Source of the DNA: an uncultured Eubacteriales bacterium
GTDB taxonomy: Bacteria > Bacillota > Clostridia > Lachnospirales > Lachnospiraceae
Assembly (NCBI GenBank): GCA_949297565.1
Contig: CASFUI010000246.1
Coordinates: forward strand, 1-12,173
Length of the DNA: 12,173 nt
Reading direction: 5' to 3'
Below the pieces are notes generated by a model. It did no database searches. It saw nothing but the letters and a program-made list of their open reading frames with translations, and was not told where the DNA came from. How positions within the stretch are numbered: position 1 is the first letter of the stretch; every line of letters begins with the position of its first letter. Below are positions 1 to 5,634 of the stretch, piece after piece. Both the position numbers and the translations under genes were made by a program.

Positions 1-313
1 TAAACAACTGTGAAAGCTCTCCTGCGCCGCAGCATGTGCAATAATCAACTCCGCCATATGAGAAATGCCGCATGTCCTCAGTCATATTATTTGTCTCATC
101 GCATATTCTCATAAAGTCTTTATGTTGACTGCACTCAGCCACAGCAGTCCTGTAACCCTTTCCGTTGGCATAATAATTTGCTGCCATTAACGCAAGGTGC
201 GTTACTCCCGTTCCATGACACCCGCTTATTATTCCAACACTAAGTACAGGTCTTGCATACAGCTCTCCTGCCGTAAATCTTTTATTGCTGTTTTTCAGTT
301 TCAAAAATTTCAT
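1..313 (-). CDS. MinD/CpaE-like P-loop protein, N-terminal part (runs off left edge)
   Basis: Partial gene; 104 codons are visible and the frame stays open to base 1. The start is the ATG at 313-311, preceded at 6-nt spacing by a strong GAGGAGG site. It therefore begins inside the kinase gene, overlapping its last 32 nt in another frame. After a basic stretch (residues 1-12), residues 24-41 form a beta strand and P-loop, with GCHGTGVTHLA at 31-41, followed by a helix and a second strand (TAVAEC). This is the order of the MinD/ParA/CpaE (TadZ) fold. The classical P-loop lysine is replaced by valine (GTGVTH), exactly as in the C-terminal domain of the upstream kinase. The two are probably co-transcribed and translationally coupled. 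Later residues are Cys-rich (YCTCCGAG near 93-100). Function is unknown; relation to Tad/Flp pilus TadZ proteins is inference from the fold pattern only. Confidence 0.75.
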   Translation of the reverse strand, partial: MKFLKLKNSNKRFTAGELYARPVLSVGIISGCHGTGVTHLALMAANYYANGKGYRTAVAECSQHKDFMRICDETNNMTEDMRHFSYGGVDYCTCCGAGELSQLF

Positions 314-1829
314 TTACGGCCTCCTCAAAAAGCTCATTTTTCTCATCCCATTCATACATACACGGAAATCTATAACATCTGCGCTCTTTTCCCAGTTTCT
401 TTACACACTCGTAAAACGCTTTGCCGCTCACATGGTTTAAAAAAATAATTGTTTCTTTATCTGATTTTGCCATAACAATCATATCCTGTCTGCGGTAACC
501 ATAATCACCTACAAGGATGTACCTCGTGTCCCCTTCAAAACCGCTTATGTCTGAAACGCCGCTGACCTCCCGGACACTGTACATATCTTCTGCTTCACTC
601 ATGCCTTGAAATTCTTTATAAGCATAAGCACTTCCCATATCATGAATATGATACTCATATTCAGATAAATCGCATACAATCCCGTCATTATAGTCAGGCA
701 GAATATTTATTCTGCCGCAGCTATATGTTCCGTCTGTATTTTTTTTACGTGAAATTTTTTCTGCCCTGTAGTCCTGGCTGTCACCATGCCTTATACATAC
801 AACACTTTTACCTTTTTTCGCCAGAAAAGAAGACAGACAAAAGCAGAAATGAGTCACACCCACCCCTCTTTTTGTACCCGCGACAAAAATATTGTGAACT
901 TTATTAATATTGTTATTTTTATTATCTTTTTCGCAAAATGCTCTATATACTCTGTACAATTTCATGTTTTGACAAAGCTTTAAAGCGATAAAACACATCA
1001 AACTTTTATTTTTGTATGATTTTTTTAAAACTTTATATAATGCATTCTTTAATGATGTTATGGACTTATATCTCTGACTCGGATTGTGTCTGATACACTT
1101 TTTAATAACAGAACCAACCGACTTTGAATGCAGTTTACACAATTTATCTGCGTCAGCTGCAACAGACCGTATATGCCCCGATGAGACCATATACAAAAGT
1201 AGAATTCCAACACTGTATATATCTGATTCAACGCTCCCCTCGCCTGAATACTGTTCAGGTGCCGCAAAACCTGGTGTTCCGTAACCCGCACGGCTTGTCG
1301 CCGCAATCTGCTCTGACACTTGTCCGCCGCACAACGACTCCGGATTATTGTCCTCAATTAAACCTGAACTGTCAAAATCTATGACGCATATGTCAAATTT
1401 ATCTGTATTATATGCACTGTTGCCCTCTCTTATAATGATATTTGCTGGCTTTATATCGAGATGCACTATACCGGCATAATTATGCAGATATTCCAGAACG
1501 CAGCACACTTTAAATGCTATCTCTATAATATCGGTTATCGCTGAAATTTCTCCGGATTCTATGAGGTCAGACAAAGATTTACCAGAAATATATTCTTCTA
1601 TAATGCAGATACTATCTTTATCCTCCTCTATATCGAATATAATCGGTATACCGGAATACTTAAGATTTTTTATAATATCGGCTTCATGTAAAATTCTTTT
1701 ATAGTCAGCGCAGGCTTTGTTCACCACCTTAGCTACTCTCAACACACACAGACGCTTATGCCTGACAAGATATACAACCGAGTGATGTGTCTTTGCAAGG
1801 ACCTTTTCAATCTCATACTTATCAGATAT
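282..1829 (-). CDS. Ser/Thr kinase-like domain fused to a MinD/CpaE-like P-loop domain
   Basis: 515 residues if translation starts at the ATA codon 1829-1827. This start restores the kinase N-lobe (YEIEKVL, VVYLVRH) and lies 8 nt after an AAAGGAGG site. The nearest ordinary start, GTG at 1745, has no such site and would remove the N-lobe strands. Kinase residues visible: Lys34 (RVAKVV), Glu49, catalytic loop HLDIKPAN (Asp125, Lys127, Asn130), DFD at 151-153 instead of DFG, and APE at 190-192. The glycine-rich loop is missing its glycines (AKTHHS). Residues 312-500 form a second domain with a P-loop-like AGTKRGVGVTH (317-327), in which the usual P-loop lysine is valine. There are no membrane segments, so it is probably cytosolic. 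Its 3' end overlaps another P-loop gene. Kinase fold is near certain; catalytic activity and the role of the C-terminal domain are uncertain. Confidence 0.82.
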   Translation of the reverse strand: MSDKYEIEKVLAKTHHSVVYLVRHKRLCVLRVAKVVNKACADYKRILHEADIIKNLKYSGIPIIFDIEEDKDSICIIEEYISGKSLSDLIESGEISAITDIIEIAFKVCCVLEYLHNYAGIVHLDIKPANIIIREGNSAYNTDKFDICVIDFDSSGLIEDNNPESLCGGQVSEQIAATSRAGYGTPGFAAPEQYSGEGSVESDIYSVGILLLYMVSSGHIRSVAADADKLCKLHSKSVGSVIKKCIRHNPSQRYKSITSLKNALYKVLKKSYKNKSLMCFIALKLCQNMKLYRVYRAFCEKDNKNNNINKVHNIFVAGTKRGVGVTHFCFCLSSFLAKKGKSVVCIRHGDSQDYRAEKISRKKNTDGTYSCGRINILPDYNDGIVCDLSEYEYHIHDMGSAYAYKEFQGMSEAEDMYSVREVSGVSDISGFEGDTRYILVGDYGYRRQDMIVMAKSDKETIIFLNHVSGKAFYECVKKLGKERRCYRFPCMYEWDEKNELFEEAVNEIFETEKQQ

Positions 1830-1837
1830 ATAATTAA

Positions 1838-1845
1838 CCTCCTTT
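1838..1845 (-). promoter_or_regulatory. Ribosome binding site deciding the kinase start
   Basis: AAAGGAGG on the minus strand, near-perfect and 8 nt upstream of an in-frame ATA (1829-1827). No ATG, GTG or TTG of the kinase frame lies at usable distance, so this site argues for initiation at ATA, or at a codon that was ATG in a recent ancestor. Confidence 0.75.
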
Positions 1846-1871
1846 CTACAATACTAATCAGTTCAGTTATT

Positions 1872-1900
1872 ATATTATCACAATACTTTTGAAAAATCAA
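1872..1900 (-). promoter_or_regulatory. Promoter of the kinase / P-loop gene pair
   Basis: Minus-strand -35 TTGATT (1900-1895), 17-bp spacer, -10 TAATAT (1877-1872). It would start RNA near 1865, leaving a leader of about 35 nt that contains the AAAGGAGG site. A TATAAT at 1874-1869 overlaps but would need a 20-bp spacer. Confidence 0.5.
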
Positions 1901-2041
1901 TATTAAATATAAATTTTTAGTAAATATTTTCTGTTAATACTCTTTATACCTTTACATATCCATGAAAAATGGGTATTATTATTTTACAACCAATCCACAA
2001 AAATATGTATCATAATGGATTGCCAGATTGGAAGTGATTAT

Positions 2042-2959
2042 ATGAAAATAGAAAAGATTAACGACAATCAAATACGATGCACTCTCAACAAAGCGGACCT
2101 CGCTTCAAGACATCTCAAGATAAGCGAGCTCGCATACGGAAGCGAAAAGGCAAAGGCTCTATTCAGGGATATGATGCAGCAGGCATCTTCAGAACTCGGC
2201 TTTGATGCAGAGGATATTCCGCTAATGATAGAGGCTATTCCCGTTTCCGCTGAATGTATCGTCCTTATAGTCACCAAAGTAGACGACCCTGAAGAACTGG
2301 ATACACGATTTTCGAGATTTTCATCTGAAGAGGATGATGACGATTCTTACTATTCCTTTGACGATGATTTTGATGATTTTTCATCAATAGAAGAAATACC
2401 TGATGACAGCACGCAGTCACCTACTGCTGCAGATGAGCTGATGTCTTCTGCTGACTTTGACAATTCATCAGACAGTCTTTCTGTTCCGAGCGCGCAGACT
2501 GCAAAAGATGTTATTAATCTGTTCAGCAAGGTTAAGGACTATCTAAATAAAAATGCAGACGCAGCTTCCTCAGGAAATTTTGTTCCGCTGAAGGATTCTA
2601 TTTCCGTAAACCCTTCAGCCAACACAACCACTGCGGAAGGACAAGCCCATAACAGCTCTAATGTCCCTGTTATACGTATATATTCATTTGAAGATTTTGC
2701 ATCGTTTGAAAATGCGGCGGCTGTTGTATCTGCGGTATATTCCGATAAAAATTCGCTGTACAAAGATAGAAAAACCGGGAAATATTTCCTTGTTCTTGAA
2801 AAAAACATATGCAGCAGCACAAATTTTAACAAGGCATGCAATATTCTCTCTGAATACGGCAATAAAGAAAATATGACTCTCAACAGCGTACACTATTTTA
2901 AAGAACATTTTGATTGTATCATACGCAACCACGCTATACAAACAATCATAAAAATTTAA
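2042..2959 (+). CDS. mecA: Adaptor protein MecA
   Basis: MecA delivers substrates to the ClpC/ClpP protease and in Bacillus restrains competence. The N-terminal domain (residues 1-82, starting MKIEKINDNQIRCTL) is typical of the substrate-binding half. The C-terminal domain (about 209-305, from IRIYSFEDF to HAIQTIIKI) is the ClpC-binding half. Between them lies a linker of about 125 residues, very acidic at 96-122 and Ser/Asp-rich after that. At 305 residues it is clearly longer than Bacillus MecA (about 218), mainly because of the linker. The ATG at 2042 is chosen because family members begin with MKIE and GGAAGTG lies just before it. The ATG at 2015 would add nine residues with no family support. 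It is divergent from the kinase gene; no convincing -35/-10 pair was found. Substrates here are unknown. Confidence 0.93.
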   Translation: MKIEKINDNQIRCTLNKADLASRHLKISELAYGSEKAKALFRDMMQQASSELGFDAEDIPLMIEAIPVSAECIVLIVTKVDDPEELDTRFSRFSSEEDDDDSYYSFDDDFDDFSSIEEIPDDSTQSPTAADELMSSADFDNSSDSLSVPSAQTAKDVINLFSKVKDYLNKNADAASSGNFVPLKDSISVNPSANTTTAEGQAHNSSNVPVIRIYSFEDFASFENAAAVVSAVYSDKNSLYKDRKTGKYFLVLEKNICSSTNFNKACNILSEYGNKENMTLNSVHYFKEHFDCIIRNHAIQTIIKI

Positions 2960-2970
2960 AAGCAAACTAA

Positions 2971-3018
2971 AAATTTCCCGGCTATTTCTTTATAAATGAA
3001 ATAACCGGGAGATTTTAT
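2971..3018. terminator. Bidirectional terminator between mecA and the DUF1858 gene
   Basis: Long inverted repeat: AAATTTCCCGGCTATTTC on the left pairs with GAAATAACCGGGAGATTT on the right, around a short AT-rich loop, with A/T runs at both ends. It can stop plus-strand transcription from mecA and minus-strand transcription from the convergent small gene, whose stop codon it touches. Confidence 0.85.
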
Positions 3019-3224
3019 TAACCAACTGATTCCAAGTAATTCGTAATATCTTCCATCAACGCATCACAGTCAAGTCCGTGCACCATCGCTGCCTCTTCTA
3101 TTGTCTCTCCTGCTGATGACGGACATCCTACACAGTGCATTCCCGCACTCATAAGAATAGGAATAATCCCTGCATCAATCTGTATAGCCTCACCAATAGT
3201 GGTGTCCTTAGTTATCTTTGCCAT
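3018..3224 (-). CDS. DUF1858 domain small redox-type protein
   Basis: 68 residues, the whole protein being one DUF1858 domain. This family is also known as the hybrid-cluster-protein-associated redox disulfide domain and is related to the N-terminus of ScdA/RIC iron-sulfur repair proteins. The domain signature is MHCVGCPSS, with Cys31 and Cys34 forming a CxxC pair after His30. The N-terminus (ITKDTTIGEAIQIDAGIIPIL) is the usual helical part. It is presumably cytosolic and active in thiol or metal redox chemistry, but no substrate is established. The start has an AGGAGGAT site at 3238-3231. The gene stands alone, with its own strong promoter, and faces away from the ferredoxin gene. It ends in the terminator shared with mecA. 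Family assignment is firm; biochemical role is unknown. Confidence 0.9.
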   Translation of the reverse strand: MAKITKDTTIGEAIQIDAGIIPILMSAGMHCVGCPSSAGETIEEAAMVHGLDCDALMEDITNYLESVG

Positions 3225-3243
3225 CGGTAAATCCTCCTAATTT

Positions 3244-3265
3244 ATTATGGTATGTATACTATAAT
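3244..3265. promoter_or_regulatory. 22-bp imperfect palindrome over the DUF1858 gene promoter
   Basis: ATTATGGTAT-GT-ATACTATAAT: two 10-bp arms match at 9 of 10 positions around a 2-bp centre. It covers the -10 box and probably the transcription start, a typical place for a repressor operator. I do not recognise it as a Rex, Fur or CRP site. Because the -10 is itself AT-rich, a chance palindrome is possible. Confidence 0.5.
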
Positions 3266-3286
3266 GGCAAGTCCCCAAAATGTCAA
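3258..3286 (-). promoter_or_regulatory. Strong sigma-A promoter of the DUF1858 gene
   Basis: Minus-strand -35 TTGACA (3286-3281, perfect consensus), 17-bp spacer, -10 TATAGT (3263-3258). The leader is short, about 25-30 nt, and contains the AGGAGG site. Confidence 0.82.
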
Positions 3287-3390
3287 TACATCTGTTCTGC
3301 CACTTTTAACCTGATTTTATATTTTTAATTTTTCCGATATTATTTGAAATTTTTTATCCTTAAGTTCCCAACCTTTCCATAGTTTTCGAG

Positions 3391-3419
3391 TTGAATTTTA
3401 TCTCATAATATCGTATAAT
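3391..3419 (+). promoter_or_regulatory. Sigma-A promoter of the ferredoxin gene
   Basis: -35 TTGAAT (3391-3396), 17-bp spacer, perfect -10 TATAAT (3414-3419). The predicted start near 3426 leaves about 120 nt of untranslated leader. The 324-base gap between the DUF1858 and ferredoxin genes holds the two back-to-back promoters and this leader. The part 3290-3390 is plain AT-rich DNA with nothing recognised. Confidence 0.8.
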
Positions 3420-3425
3420 CATAAC

Positions 3426-3540
3426 AGTCAAATATCCCGCATTTTGCTGCGAGGGTATTTAAACCTTGAGTCAGCCGTCAAATAAGCATGTCTGCATGTT
3501 ATATTTGTCGTTGCTCGCGGGAATATATTATTAAGGAGGA
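3426..3540 (+). promoter_or_regulatory. Structured leader RNA of the ferredoxin gene
   Basis: Three pairings are visible. Hairpin 3430-3460 pairs AAATATCCC with GGGTATTT, with an inner GC/GC pair. Hairpin 3479-3507 pairs CAAATAAGCATG with CATGTTATATTTG around TCTG, with one bulge. A long-range pairing joins CCCGC (3436-3440) to GCGGG (3517-3521); it excludes the first hairpin and ends about 12 nt before the AAGGAGGA site. GCGAG (3449-3453) can also pair with CTCGC (3514-3518). It matches no riboswitch class I recognise. Regulation is inference; the stems are read directly. Confidence 0.5.
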
Positions 3541-3548
3541 TTTAAACT

Positions 3549-3719
3549 ATGGCATATGTAATTAATGATGAGTGCATCAGCTGCGGAGCTTGTGTTTCAG
3601 GATGTCCTGTAGAGGCAATCAGCGAAGGTGCATCACACATGGAAATTAATGCTGATTTATGTGTAGAGTGCGGCGCTTGCGCATCTGTATGTCCAGTAGG
3701 CGCTCCTAATCCACAGTAG
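3549..3719 (+). CDS. 2[4Fe-4S] clostridial-type ferredoxin
   Basis: 56 residues, the normal size for this family. It is a low-potential electron carrier in the cytosol for pyruvate:ferredoxin oxidoreductase, hydrogenase, Rnf and similar anaerobic enzymes. Two cluster motifs are complete: CISCGACVSGCP (first Cys at residue 9) and CVECGACASVCP in the second half, giving all eight cysteine ligands. The N-terminus MAYVINDECI is typical. The start ATG follows AAGGAGGA (3533-3540). The gene is monocistronic, with its own promoter and long leader, and ends before a strong terminator. Codon use is clean, as expected for a highly expressed gene. Which partner enzyme it mainly serves cannot be told from this window. 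Confidence 0.96.
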   Translation: MAYVINDECISCGACVSGCPVEAISEGASHMEINADLCVECGACASVCPVGAPNPQ

Positions 3720-3740
3720 GACGCAGTAACGGAAATTTAA

Positions 3741-3762
3741 TTTTTCGTTTACATACGAAAAA
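3741..3762. terminator. Small hairpin just after the ferredoxin gene
   Basis: TTTTTCGT pairs with ACGAAAAA around TTACAT. Its A-rich right arm is shared with the larger terminator that follows, so the two structures compete. It probably adds to termination or protects the 3' end of the short ferredoxin RNA. Confidence 0.45.
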
Positions 3763-3792
3763 ATCACAACGTATAATACGTTGTGATTTTTT
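3758..3792. terminator. Bidirectional terminator between ferredoxin and dnaB
   Basis: Perfect 16-bp inverted repeat AAAAAATCACAACGTA / TACGTTGTGATTTTTT with a 3-nt TAA loop. The A and T runs in the arms serve both directions: plus-strand ferredoxin RNA and the minus-strand gdpP-rplI-dnaB operon. Confidence 0.92.
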
Positions 3793-3838
3793 ATGTCATA
3801 TCGTTAGTTTTAAACAACTTTAATTAGCCATCACTTAT

Positions 3839-5185
3839 TCACTGTGGTCTCGGACCTCTCTCAAGCAAATCTGCAAATCTCGTCTGCTCAGGTATCCAAG
3901 CCATTTTTACTGTACCTATAGGACCATTGCGCTGCTTTGCAATTATAATTTCAGCTATTCCCTTAATATCCGTATCCTTATTGTAATAATCATCTCTGTA
4001 CAAAAACATTACAACATCCGCATCCTGCTCAATAGCCCCCGACTCACGCAAATCCGAAAGCATCGGTCTGTGGTCAGGTCTCTGCTCAACCGCACGGCTC
4101 AGCTGTGAAAGCGTTACAACAGGAATATCCAGTTCTCTTGCAAGAGCCTTGAGTGACCTTGATATATCCGATATTTCCTGCTGCCTTGAATCCGTCCTTC
4201 CGCTTCCGCTCATAAGCTGAAGATAATCGATAATTACCAGCCCCAGGTCATTTTCCATTTTATACTTCCGGCATTTTGAGCGAAGCTCCGCAATAGAAAT
4301 ACCTGGCGTATCATCTATTATCAAATGTGATTTCGCTATACTGTCGGCACCCTCTATCAGCTTTCCCCAGTCGCTCGAATCAAGCCTGCCCTTTCTCAGC
4401 TTATCCGCGTCTACCGTTGACTCAAGGCTTAACATTCTGTTTACAAGCTGTACATTTGACATTTCCAGCGAAAAAATAGCAGTAGTAATTCCCTGCTTTA
4501 TAGCTACATTTTCCGCCACGTTCAGGACAAATGCCGTCTTTCCCATAGAAGGACGCGCGGCAACCAGAACAAAGTCTGAAGGCTGAAGTCCTGAGAGGTA
4601 CCCGTCCAAATCCTTAAAACCTGTGGGAACACCCGTTACAGCGCCTCGGTTTTTGGCAGCCGCCGAGATTTTGTCAAGCGCTTCAAGCACAACCTTATCA
4701 ATAGGCACATACTCATGATCGCCCTTATTTTTGACTAACTCAAATATTTTCTTCTCTGTATCAGCCAAAATATCTTCTGTCTTCTGTGTACCCGCATAAC
4801 ATTCATTAGCAATCGAATCATTTACGCGTATAATATTTCTAAGAACAGCTTTGTCCTTCACAATGCCAGCGTATTGACGGATATTTGCAGATGTAGGCAC
4901 AGCCGCCAGCAAATCCCTTATAAATTCAATACTGTAAACCTCGGCAGGGACATTTTTCTCTTTGAGTCGCTCCTGAAGCGTCACAATGTCCACGGGCCTT
5001 CCCTCGTTGTTCATTTCAACCATAGTCTGAAACATCACGCCGTACTGCTTATGATAAAAATCCTCAGTTGTAAGAATTTCCCCTGCAGTAATAATCGCCT
5101 GCTTATCCATTATCATCGAGCCGACAACCGACTGTTCCGCCTCAAGACTGTTAGGCATAATTCTGGTGATTACAGCATCTTCCAT
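3839..5185 (-). CDS. dnaB: Replicative DNA helicase DnaB
   Basis: 448 residues, normal for the hexameric helicase that unwinds DNA 5'-3' at the replication fork and recruits primase (named DnaC in Bacillus). The N-terminal primase-binding domain (about 10-110) begins at PNSLEAEQSVVGSM. The RecA-like motor domain (about 185-448) shows Walker A ARPSMGKT (210-217), SLEM (239-242), Walker B LVIIDYLQL (317-325), DLRESGAIEQDAD (378-390) and the KQRNGPIG segment (417-424) that carries the arginine finger. No intein or insertion is present. The start overlaps the rplI stop by one base (TAATG), and the ribosome site GGGAGAAAG lies inside rplI, so translation is probably coupled. It is the last gene of the operon and ends before a bidirectional terminator. 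Confidence 0.97.
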   Translation of the reverse strand: MEDAVITRIMPNSLEAEQSVVGSMIMDKQAIITAGEILTTEDFYHKQYGVMFQTMVEMNNEGRPVDIVTLQERLKEKNVPAEVYSIEFIRDLLAAVPTSANIRQYAGIVKDKAVLRNIIRVNDSIANECYAGTQKTEDILADTEKKIFELVKNKGDHEYVPIDKVVLEALDKISAAAKNRGAVTGVPTGFKDLDGYLSGLQPSDFVLVAARPSMGKTAFVLNVAENVAIKQGITTAIFSLEMSNVQLVNRMLSLESTVDADKLRKGRLDSSDWGKLIEGADSIAKSHLIIDDTPGISIAELRSKCRKYKMENDLGLVIIDYLQLMSGSGRTDSRQQEISDISRSLKALARELDIPVVTLSQLSRAVEQRPDHRPMLSDLRESGAIEQDADVVMFLYRDDYYNKDTDIKGIAEIIIAKQRNGPIGTVKMAWIPEQTRFADLLERGPRPQ

Positions 5186-5634
5186 TATTTGCTTTCTCCC
5201 ACTACGACCTTAAGCTTCGCAGTCACCTCCCGGTGAAGCTTAACCGGAACTTCATATGTTCCTAACGTCTTAATCGTTTCCTCCAGCTTCATTTTCTTTT
5301 TGTCAATATCAAGTCCAAGCTGCTCCTTAGCGGCAGCCGAAATTTCTTTAGACGAAACCGCGCCAAATACTCTGCCGCCCTCGCCCGTCTTAATCGTTAC
5401 CTTGACAGCCTTCTCCTCAATCTTTGCCGCAAGCTCTTTTGCCGCTGCCAGCTCTTCGGCCTCCTGTTTTGCCTGTCTTGCCTTCTCAAGCTTTAGATCA
5501 TTTAAATTTTTTGCGTTGGCCTCCACGCCAAGCTTTTTCGGCAGTACGAAATTCCTTGCGTAGCCGTCGTTAATCTTTACTATTTCTCCCTTTTTCCCGA
5601 GAGTTTTTACATCCTGCAATAAAATAACTTCCAT
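5185..5634 (-). CDS. rplI: 50S ribosomal protein L9
   Basis: 149 residues, full family length. L9 binds 23S rRNA at the base of the L1 stalk and helps keep the reading frame. The N-terminal rRNA-binding domain starts MEVILLQDVKTLGKKGEIV and includes the family signature around GYARNFVLPKKL (24-35). A long Ala/Glu/Lys-rich connecting helix covers about 40-75, and the C-terminal domain covers 76-149, with GRVFGAVSS. The ATG follows the gdpP stop directly (TAAATG), with an AGGAAGGGG site inside the end of gdpP. Its position between gdpP and dnaB is the conserved Firmicutes order. Confidence 0.97.
   Translation of the reverse strand: MEVILLQDVKTLGKKGEIVKINDGYARNFVLPKKLGVEANAKNLNDLKLEKARQAKQEAEELAAAKELAAKIEEKAVKVTIKTGEGGRVFGAVSSKEISAAAKEQLGLDIDKKKMKLEETIKTLGTYEVPVKLHREVTAKLKVVVGESK

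Noticed and set aside
282..1745. Kinase gene starting at GTG 1745
   Set aside because: It would cut off the first N-lobe strands, which are clearly encoded upstream in frame behind a perfect ribosome site.
2015..2041. Upstream ATG giving MecA nine more residues
   Set aside because: It has no ribosome site and the extra residues match nothing in the family; the ATG at 2042 gives the family start MKIE with GGAAGTG before it.
3426..3548. Known purine-type riboswitch before the ferredoxin gene, suggested by CGTATAAT
   Set aside because: That string is the promoter -10, and the downstream sequence lacks the paired loops and conserved core of the purine class.
3839..5185. Possible intein or insertion in dnaB
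   Set aside because: The protein has normal length and all helicase motifs are contiguous.
5300..5563. Plus-strand open frame opposite rplI
   Set aside because: It is the mirror of the Ala/Lys/Glu-rich L9 helix, giving a Ser/Phe/Ala-rich sequence with no support.
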